Source of the DNA: Flavobacteriaceae bacterium | GTDB taxonomy: Bacteria > Bacteroidota > Bacteroidia > Flavobacteriales > Flavobacteriaceae | Reading direction: 5' to 3' | Length of the DNA stretch: 9,433 nt | NCBI GenBank assembly: GCA_002702385.1 | Contig: NZZF01000024.1 | Span: 20,911-30,343, forward strand | Translations under genes and position numbers: made by a program | Part shown: positions 1-5,772 of the stretch, in pieces | Layout: each line of letters opens with the position of its first letter | Position numbering within the stretch: the first letter of the stretch is position 1 | The notes under the pieces: model-generated | Seen by the model: the letters and a program-made list of their open reading frames with translations, nothing else | Told to the model about the DNA's origin: nothing | Databases searched by the model: none

Positions 1-987
1 CTTGATATTATAACCTCCTCTTCCAATCGCTTTAGAAACCTGATCAGCATCCAAATATACCTGAACAGTTTTATTTTCATCATCAATTTTTAATGATGTA
101 ATTTTAGCTGGACTTAAAGCTCTAGTTATATATAATTGAGTATTATTAGTGTAATTAACTACATCAATATTTTCATTACCTAATTCTCTAACAATTCCAT
201 GAATTCTTGAACCTTTCATTCCAACACATGCTCCAACAGGGTCAATTCTGTCATCATAAGAATCAACAGACACCTTTGCTTTTTCGCCTGGAACTCTTAC
301 AACTTTCTTAATATTGATAAGACCATCAAAAACTTCTGGAATATCTTGCTCAAAAAGCTTTTCTAAAAATTTAGGTGAGGTTCTAGACATAATAATTGCA
401 GGTTTTGTCCCTTTAAGTTCAACAGATTCTATGATGCCTCGAATAGAATCCCCTTTTCTGTAAAAATCTGAGGGAATTTGTCTGTCCTTTGGCATTATAA
501 TTTCATTACCATCATCGTCTAAAAGAATCACTACATTATGTCTTATGTGGTGAACTTCTGCAGTATATATTTCACCAACTAAATCAACAAATTGTTTATA
601 GATAATTCCATTATCATGTTCGTGAATTTTAGCAACTAAGTTTTGTCTCAAAGACAACACAACCCTCCTCCCTAAGTCAACAAGTTTAACCTCTTCAGAG
701 ACATCTTCACCAACCTCAAAATCAGGTTCAATTTTTCTAGCCTCTGTTAATGAAATCTGACTATTGTCATCTTCTACTTCATTATCAGCAACAACTACTC
801 GATTTCTCCATATTTCAAGATCACCTTTATCAGGGTTAATGATAACATCAAAATTTTCGTCATCACCAAATTTTCTTTTTAATGTATTCCTAAATACTTC
901 TTCAAGAATAGACATTAAGGTTACCCTATCAATAAACTTTTCATCTTTAAACTCAGAAAAAGATTCAATTAATGATAAATTATCCAT
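1..987 (-). CDS. nusA: Transcription termination/antitermination factor NusA (5' part, runs off the left edge)
   Basis: NusA binds RNA polymerase and nascent RNA and modulates pausing, intrinsic termination and antitermination. The 329 codons present start at an ATG (985-987) and read without a stop to base 1, so the C-terminal end is outside the window. Visible domains: an N-terminal RNAP-binding domain (about residues 1-125), an S1 RNA-binding domain (about 137-201, starting VGEIYTAEV), KH1 with the classic signature DPVGACVGMKGSRI (249-262), and the beginning of KH2 (DADQVSKAIGRGGYNIK, 313-329). The family assignment is certain from the KH1 signature and domain order. No Shine-Dalgarno lies before the ATG; the region just upstream is A/T only. 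In many bacteria rimP sits directly before nusA, but here the preceding features are a hairpin and a tRNA-Gln gene. infB is the expected downstream neighbour but is not in the window. Confidence 0.97.
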   Translation of the reverse strand, partial: MDNLSLIESFSEFKDEKFIDRVTLMSILEEVFRNTLKRKFGDDENFDVIINPDKGDLEIWRNRVVVADNEVEDDNSQISLTEARKIEPDFEVGEDVSEEVKLVDLGRRVVLSLRQNLVAKIHEHDNGIIYKQFVDLVGEIYTAEVHHIRHNVVILLDDDGNEIIMPKDRQIPSDFYRKGDSIRGIIESVELKGTKPAIIMSRTSPKFLEKLFEQDIPEVFDGLINIKKVVRVPGEKAKVSVDSYDDRIDPVGACVGMKGSRIHGIVRELGNENIDVVNYTNNTQLYITRALSPAKITSLKIDDENKTVQVYLDADQVSKAIGRGGYNIK

Positions 988-1009
988 GTTTTTTAAATTA
1001 TATATAATA

Positions 1010-1034
1010 AAGGAGGGGACAATGTCCCCTCTTT
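1010..1034 (-). terminator. GC-rich hairpin between tRNA-Gln and nusA (terminator or nusA leader attenuator)
   Basis: An inverted repeat with arms 1014-1020 (AGGGGAC) and 1024-1030 (GTCCCCT) around a 3-base loop. It extends outward through 1010-1013/1031-1034 with one wobble or mismatch, about 11 pairs in all. It is by far the most GC-rich palindrome in an otherwise A/T intergenic region. On the minus strand it is followed by a T-rich but interrupted stretch (CTTTATTATATATAATTT) and then the nusA ATG, 22 bases on. It could terminate the tRNA-Gln transcript. If nusA transcription starts upstream of it, it could act as a leader attenuator. The U-tract is imperfect, so function is inferred. Confidence 0.5.
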
Positions 1035-1052
1035 AATTTTCATTCAGCTGTG

Positions 1053-1060
1053 CAAATATA
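1053..1060 (-). promoter_or_regulatory. Possible -7 box for nusA
   Basis: On the minus strand this reads TATATTTG, an exact match to the Bacteroidota -7 consensus TAnnTTTG. No good TTTG -33 box lies about 19 bp upstream; the nearest TTTG is only 11 bp away. If used, transcription would begin about 1045 and the nusA leader would contain the hairpin at 1010-1034. AT-rich sequence gives such matches by chance, so confidence is low. Confidence 0.3.
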
Positions 1061-1081
1061 TAAATATATTGCAAACTTTAG

Positions 1082-1154
1082 TTGGCCTACTAGGGATCGA
1101 ACCTAGACTCTTCTGGACCAAAACCAGACGTGTTGCCAGTTACACCATAGGCCA
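1082..1154 (-). tRNA. tRNA-Gln(UUG)
   Basis: Complete cloverleaf on the minus strand. The acceptor stem TGGCCTA/TAGGCCA pairs 1148-1154 with 1083-1089. The D stem is GTG/CAC, the anticodon stem TCTGG/CCAGA has loop TTTTGGT, giving anticodon TTG, and the T arm is CTAGG-TTCGATC-CCTAG. The discriminator is A at 1082. The bases after it are CT rather than CCA, so the CCA end must be added enzymatically, as is usual in Bacteroidota. It reads CAA and, by wobble, CAG. Confidence 0.97.
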
Positions 1155-1162
1155 AGTGGGTG

Positions 1163-1193
1163 CAAATTTAAAATAAAGTTTTGATTAATTAAA
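1163..1193 (-). promoter_or_regulatory. Bacteroidota-type promoter of tRNA-Gln(UUG)
   Basis: On the minus strand a TTTA box (1190-1193, consensus TTTG) is followed after exactly 19 bp by TAAATTTG (1163-1170), matching the -7 consensus TAnnTTTG. The tRNA 5' end lies 8 bases downstream, leaving a very short leader. The spacing and the position just before a tRNA make this plausible; the -33 box has one mismatch. Confidence 0.5.
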
Positions 1194-1224
1194 CCCTCTT
1201 ATCTTTTTTATTATTAATAGAAAA

Positions 1225-1248
1225 TTTTAAAGTTTTTAACCTTTAAAA
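1225..1248 (-). terminator. Weak A/T hairpin at the end of the NTF2-like gene
   Basis: Perfect 8-bp inverted repeat, TTTTAAAG (1225-1232) and CTTTAAAA (1241-1248), with an 8-base loop that contains the stop codon of the leftward NTF2-like gene. On the minus strand the second arm runs into TTTT. The stem is almost all A-T pairs, so it is at best a weak terminator; the position is what makes it worth recording. Confidence 0.25.
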
Positions 1249-1559
1249 GCTTCAATTCTTATGATTTTACCATCATTACTAAAATCAATAACATCAATAA
1301 CTTTCAATATTTCCTCTCCAACTTTAATATGAATTAAACAATATGTCCTATTAACAACAAAATCAATTTTTTTTATCTCAACATTGGGCGAAAATTCATC
1401 AAATAATGACCTATTCATATTTAAAACTTCATCAATACCAGACCATTGTCCATTCCAATCAATTAAAAGAATATTATTATCATAAATATTTCTTAATCCA
1501 TTAATATCACCTTCACTAAAAAGTTCAAAATATTTTCTTGACAATTTTACAATTTCCAT
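1236..1559 (-). CDS. NTF2/SnoaL-like fold protein of unknown function
   Basis: A 107-residue protein starting at an ATG (1557-1559). Its pattern is that of the NTF2-like superfamily: an N-terminal helix pair (KLSRKYFELFSEGDINGLRNIY), a short strand with the common D-W-x-G element (LIDWNGQWSG, about 32-41), then alternating strands ending in VIDVIDFSNDGKIIRIEAF (about 88-106), which matches the usual C-terminal 'D...F..DGKI..I..F' of SnoaL-like proteins. It is close to full length for a single compact domain, with no signal peptide or membrane segment, so it should be cytosolic. The family covers enzymes (isomerases, cyclases, dehydratases) and non-catalytic binding proteins, and nothing here fixes a substrate. 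It is leftward, 81 bp before tRNA-Gln and divergent from the DUF2723 gene. Confidence 0.85.
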   Translation of the reverse strand: MEIVKLSRKYFELFSEGDINGLRNIYDNNILLIDWNGQWSGIDEVLNMNRSLFDEFSPNVEIKKIDFVVNRTYCLIHIKVGEEILKVIDVIDFSNDGKIIRIEAFKG

Positions 1560-1809
1560 TATTAATAATTTAGATTCAAATATAATTATTCAATTCTCAT
1601 TTCTAATATTTTCCAATCATCAATATTACAACTACTAACCTTAATAGTAATTTTTAGGTTTCTAAAAATATGCGGGTTTGAATTATTTAAGATAAGTTTC
1701 AATTATAAGCCAGTTTATGTCAAATAATTATTACTTCCATGTTTAACGTCCAATTTTACTAAATAATTGATAATGTTTATTTATTTTCGTTTATTCAAAA
1801 AAAATCATT
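1560..1809. other. Divergent intergenic region
   Basis: A 250 bp, strongly A/T-rich gap between the leftward NTF2-like gene and the rightward DUF2723 gene, which must hold both promoters. A perfect inverted repeat, ATTTTTAG-GTTT-CTAAAAAT, sits at 1650-1669. It could be a binding site or a weak hairpin, but 8 A/T-rich pairs are not strong evidence. No convincing rightward promoter was found; the nearest candidate, TATTTTCG at 1782-1789, deviates from the consensus. No small ORF or RNA gene is supported here. Confidence 0.5.
1577..1584 (-). promoter_or_regulatory. Possible -7 box for the NTF2-like gene
   Basis: On the minus strand this reads TATATTTG, an exact TAnnTTTG match, 17 bases before the ATG at 1559. 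No TTTG box lies at the expected 19-bp spacing. The position is suitable but the -33 element is missing. Confidence 0.35.
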
Positions 1810-4800
1810 TTGAGTTTTACTAAGTATAATAGAAATTTAGGGCTTTTAACTGGACTAATCGCTTTTATAGTTTACTCGCTAACTGTTGAACCAACCGCTA
1901 GCTATTGGGATTGTGCAGAGTATATTTCAACCTCTGCAAAATTACAAATCGGTCACCCTCCTGGAGCTCCTCTTTTTCAAATGCTAGGTGCTATTTTTTC
2001 AATTTTAGCTTTTGATATAGAACAAATTGCATTTACAGTTAATATGATGTCAGTGACTTCAAGTGCATTTACAATTGTTTTTCTTTTTTGGTCAATATCA
2101 TTAATAACAAAAAAGATTCTTGGAATAAGCGATGTTATAGAAAAAAATCAGATTACAAGAGTTTTTGGTTCATCTTTTCTTGGTGCTCTTACATTTACAT
2201 TTACTGACAGCTTTTGGTTTAATGCTGTTGAAGCCGAGGTTTATGCAATGGCAACATTAATTTTATCCGTATTATTTTGGCTTGGTTTAAAATGGGAATC
2301 TGAATTTAATACTGATAGATCTGATAAATGGTTAATTTTAATTTCATTTGTAATTGGTTTATCATTCGGGGTTCATTTTATGGGGCTTCTTGCATTACCA
2401 TCCATTGGACTGGTGTACTTTTTCAAAAAATATCCCAAATTTGATTTTAAAAAATTTGTATTAGCAAATATTATTTCTGTTTCAATCTTATTATTCATCT
2501 TTAAGCTATTGTTGCCATCAACTTTAAAATTGTTTGGTTACTTAGAAGTGTTTTTTGTTAATGAATTAGGCCTTCCTTTTAATTCAGGTACAATTTTTAC
2601 TGCATTTCTTTTAATATTCATTTTATACAGTTCAATAAAGTATACTCAAAAGAAAAAACTATATATCCTAAACACCTTAATGCTATGCTTAACATTTATA
2701 TTTATTGGATTCTCGTCTTGGTTAATGATTCCAATAAGATCAAATGCAGAAACAGTTATAAATGAGAATTCACCTAAAGATGCAAGATCATTATTAGCAT
2801 ATTATAATTTGGAGCAATATCCTGATACTTATTTATTTTATGGTCCCATGTTTACAGATGCCTATGCAGGTCAAGATGAGGATCAGCCTTATAAAAATGA
2901 TAAGCCAAAATATGAAAAAGATAAAAGGCTTAATAGATATGTAATTGTTAATGACTGGGAAAGAGGAAAAATTAATTCAAATAAAAAACATCGTGGATTA
3001 TTCCCTAGAATGTGGAGCTCAGATAATGCAGTTAATTATTTAAAATACTATGGTTTTTTAGATTTTGAAATTAAAAAAGAATATAGAAATGAAGCTCAAA
3101 TACAAGAGATTGTTAATAATTTTAAAAATGAAATTGAAAATGATGATGTAACTGCTGAAGATTTTAGTGAGTTTTTATCAAATTTTAGTAGCTATATTGA
3201 TATTGAAAAACCTAGTTTTTTATCAAATCTTAATTACTTTTTTTCTTACCAAATAGGTCACATGTATTTTAGATATTTTATGTGGAACTTTTCTGGAAGA
3301 CAAAATGATAATCAATGGAAATTTGATATGGAAAATGGAAATTGGATCTCAGGCTTTAAAATTATAGATGAAGCCAGATTAGGCTCTCAAGAAAATTTAC
3401 CTCAAGATGTAATTAATAATAAAGCTAGAAACAAATATTATATGATCCCATTGATATTAGGATTAATAGGTTTATTCTATTTATTAAAAATTGATTTTAA
3501 GACTTTTTGGCCTTTATTTCTATTATTTGTTTTCACTGGAATAGCTCTTAAGTTTTATTTAAATGAAAGAGTCTTTGAACCAAGAGAAAGAGACTATGCC
3601 CTAGTTGGCTCTTTTTATGCATTTTCAATCTTTATTGGACTAAGTTTCTTGTATTTTTTAAGATCAATAAAATACTATTTTAATGAGCGTTACTCTTCAA
3701 TACTTTCATTCATCATTGTAGTAACTTCACCTATATTACTTGCATTAAACAATTGGGATGATCACGATAGATCTGATAGATATACAGCTCAAACTTTAGC
3801 AAAAGCATATCTCGATTCAATTGAGGAAGACAAACAGGCTATGATTTTTACAATTGGAGACAATGACACTTTTGCTCTTTGGTATGCTCAAGAGATTGAA
3901 GAACACAGAACTGACGTTCGGACAATAAATACAAGCTTAATAGCAACTGATTGGTACATGGATCAAATGAAGAGGAAGGCATATAAAAGTGAGCCGATAA
4001 AATCCCAACTAAAACATAGTCAATATGCATACGGTGTGAGAGATTATATTAAATATGAGGCACTAATTGATTCTGTAAGGTGGGATTTAAAAGATTTTAT
4101 GAACTGGATAAGCAGCGATAACGAGAGAACTAAATACAGATTTTTACTAGAACAATATGGTTATGATAAATCTGATTTAAGTGAAGTTCCAAAATTTACT
4201 CAAAACATGGTTTTTTATCCAACCAATAAGGTCCGATTTTATGTTAATAAAGAAAATGTTCTTAATTCTGGTATAGTTAAAAAAGAAAATGAAAATTTAA
4301 TTGTTGATTATATTGACATAGATCTTCCAAAATCTGGATTGTACAAAAATCAAATACTTATGCTTGATATTCTTTCAAAAAATGATTGGGAAAGACCGAT
4401 ATACTTTACCGGAGGAAGTTATAAAGAATCAGAATATTTATGGATGAAAGATTATCTACAGCTAGATGGATTAGTATATAAGCTTGTTCCAATTAAAACT
4501 CCATTAAATCCAGAGAATCCCTACCAAATGGGAAGAATTGATGCCAATAATATGTACGAAATTGTAAAAAAATGGGAATGGGGTAATTCTGAATCAGATA
4601 AAATTTACCATGATCCTGAAACTAGAAAAAATAGCATAACATTTAGAAGTAATTTACATAGACTTTCGGAAGAATTTATCTTACTTGAAGATTACAATAA
4701 GGCTAATGAAATTTTAGATCTTTCCATTGAGAAATTACCAATTGAATATTATGGATATTACAGTTTAAGTGAACCATATATAAATAGCTATTATAAACTT

Positions 4801-5346
4801 GGAAAAATTGAAAAGAGTAGAGATTTATTTAGAGTAATTGAGGAAAAATATCACGACCAGATCAATTATTACTCAAAATCTATGCTTTATAATGATAACA
4901 GTTTTGATTTAGAATCATATGCTGAAAATATTTTTACCTATAATGAAAGATTAAGAGGTCTTCTTGAAAATCAAATAAATTTAGGAGAATTTGAATTTGT
5001 TAGTGATTATATACTAAAATATATGGAAACATCAGATGTTTTTAAAAGTTTATATGGTGAGTATGATTTTTATAATTACATGACAAATTTTATTTCTCCT
5101 TTATACATTGCAGATAAAAATTTAGAAGCTCGAATTTTATATGAAAAAATTAAAAAATTAATTACATCTAGATTAGATCAACTAATAACAGCTAAAAATG
5201 AATCCAATTCTGAATATGTTAACTCTCTTTCATCTCAAGAACTAAATTCGTTTGAAAACTTAATAAATTACATAATAGAATTTGAAGAAGAAAACTATTT
5301 AGAAAATGAACTTAGGGAGTATAATAAATACTTAAATCAACTGTGA
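1810..5346 (+). CDS. DUF2723 / TMEM260-like GT-C membrane protein, putative protein O-glycosyltransferase
   Basis: An 1178-residue integral membrane protein with the layout of large Bacteroidota DUF2723 proteins. The N-terminal half has about nine hydrophobic segments (roughly 10-306). The first loop holds the family signature YWDCAEYI (32-39; D34 and E37, the position of the catalytic acid in GT-C enzymes), then GHPPGAPLFQ (48-57), DSFWFNAVEAEVYA (133-146) and SFGVHFMGLLALP (185-197). A long soluble loop (about 310-540) precedes four more hydrophobic segments (about 543-648). A soluble domain then opens with WDDHDRSDRY (649-658) and FTIGDNDTFALWY (680-692) and ends in TPR-like helices (about 960-1178). 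The eukaryotic relative TMEM260 is an O-mannosyltransferase; a role in glycosylating exported proteins with a lipid-linked sugar is inferred. The start is a TTG: the upstream in-frame stop is at 1771, and the first in-frame ATG (M58) would delete the DxxE motif. Confidence 0.9.
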   Translation: MSFTKYNRNLGLLTGLIAFIVYSLTVEPTASYWDCAEYISTSAKLQIGHPPGAPLFQMLGAIFSILAFDIEQIAFTVNMMSVTSSAFTIVFLFWSISLITKKILGISDVIEKNQITRVFGSSFLGALTFTFTDSFWFNAVEAEVYAMATLILSVLFWLGLKWESEFNTDRSDKWLILISFVIGLSFGVHFMGLLALPSIGLVYFFKKYPKFDFKKFVLANIISVSILLFIFKLLLPSTLKLFGYLEVFFVNELGLPFNSGTIFTAFLLIFILYSSIKYTQKKKLYILNTLMLCLTFIFIGFSSWLMIPIRSNAETVINENSPKDARSLLAYYNLEQYPDTYLFYGPMFTDAYAGQDEDQPYKNDKPKYEKDKRLNRYVIVNDWERGKINSNKKHRGLFPRMWSSDNAVNYLKYYGFLDFEIKKEYRNEAQIQEIVNNFKNEIENDDVTAEDFSEFLSNFSSYIDIEKPSFLSNLNYFFSYQIGHMYFRYFMWNFSGRQNDNQWKFDMENGNWISGFKIIDEARLGSQENLPQDVINNKARNKYYMIPLILGLIGLFYLLKIDFKTFWPLFLLFVFTGIALKFYLNERVFEPRERDYALVGSFYAFSIFIGLSFLYFLRSIKYYFNERYSSILSFIIVVTSPILLALNNWDDHDRSDRYTAQTLAKAYLDSIEEDKQAMIFTIGDNDTFALWYAQEIEEHRTDVRTINTSLIATDWYMDQMKRKAYKSEPIKSQLKHSQYAYGVRDYIKYEALIDSVRWDLKDFMNWISSDNERTKYRFLLEQYGYDKSDLSEVPKFTQNMVFYPTNKVRFYVNKENVLNSGIVKKENENLIVDYIDIDLPKSGLYKNQILMLDILSKNDWERPIYFTGGSYKESEYLWMKDYLQLDGLVYKLVPIKTPLNPENPYQMGRIDANNMYEIVKKWEWGNSESDKIYHDPETRKNSITFRSNLHRLSEEFILLEDYNKANEILDLSIEKLPIEYYGYYSLSEPYINSYYKLGKIEKSRDLFRVIEEKYHDQINYYSKSMLYNDNSFDLESYAENIFTYNERLRGLLENQINLGEFEFVSDYILKYMETSDVFKSLYGEYDFYNYMTNFISPLYIADKNLEARILYEKIKKLITSRLDQLITAKNESNSEYVNSLSSQELNSFENLINYIIEFEEENYLENELREYNKYLNQL

Positions 5347-5347
5347 T

Positions 5348-5644
5348 TTAAATAAATTCATTAAGAAGATTAATAAGTGTATTAGCATCCTGCTCACCAC
5401 TCTGTCTCCAAACCATTTCACCAGATTTGTAAATCATTAAAGTGGGTAATCCTTTAATTCTAAGAGCTTGCGCCAACTCATTATTTTTATCAACATTGAT
5501 TTTAATAACTTTTCCTTTATCACCAATCGCAGCAGCAACATCCTTTAAAACTGGATGCATTGAAGTTGATGCTTCATTCCAATCAGTATAAAAATCCAAA
5601 AGAATTGGCATTTCAGAATCAATAAGCTCACCAAATTTAGACAT
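5348..5644 (-). CDS. Thioredoxin-fold protein without the CXXC motif
   Basis: A 98-residue protein with a full thioredoxin fold: strand PILLDFYTDW (13-22), helix (about 27-41), strand KVIKINVDKN (45-54), helix, the cis-proline loop GLPTLMIYKSGE (65-76), and the final strand and helix to the C terminus. The active-site stretch that should read WCGPC is WNEAS (22-26). There is no cysteine anywhere in the protein, so it cannot act as a disulfide reductase. I recall similar cysteine-less thioredoxin-like proteins in other Flavobacteriia, which would make this a retained, non-redox use of the fold (chaperone or scaffold) rather than decay. No signal peptide, so cytosolic. It meets the DUF2723 gene tail to tail with one base between the stop codons and is divergent from polA. 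Confidence 0.9.
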   Translation of the reverse strand: MSKFGELIDSEMPILLDFYTDWNEASTSMHPVLKDVAAAIGDKGKVIKINVDKNNELAQALRIKGLPTLMIYKSGEMVWRQSGEQDANTLINLLNEFI

Positions 5645-5772
5645 ATACAGAATTTAGCGTAAAAATAACATTTTTTATAAATAAGTGATTTTTACTGTTT
5701 TACATCAAACTATTTTAGGTTAATAAATATTAAGATTTCTAATCATTAGTTCGTAATTTAGGACCTACTTCA
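5645..5772. other. Divergent intergenic region between thioredoxin-like gene and polA
   Basis: 128 bp, very A/T-rich, that must carry promoters for both flanking genes. A near-match to the -7 consensus (TAATTTAG, 5754-5761, one mismatch) lies 11 bases before the polA ATG, without a matching -33 box. No Shine-Dalgarno precedes either start. No other element is supported. Confidence 0.4.

Noticed and set aside
764..1036. Open frame of 90 codons on the plus strand opposite nusA
   Set aside because: Low-complexity Ser/Phe-rich product antisense to a certain nusA reading frame; a shadow ORF.
1011..1036. AAGGAGG followed by ATG on the plus strand, resembling a ribosome binding site with a tiny ORF
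   Set aside because: The ORF would be four codons (MSPL), and the G-rich stretch is one arm of the hairpin at 1010-1034.
1650..1669. Perfect 8-bp inverted repeat ATTTTTAG/CTAAAAAT as an operator
   Set aside because: Almost all A/T, single copy, and in a very A/T-rich gap where such palindromes arise by chance; noted in the intergenic entry but not called as a site.
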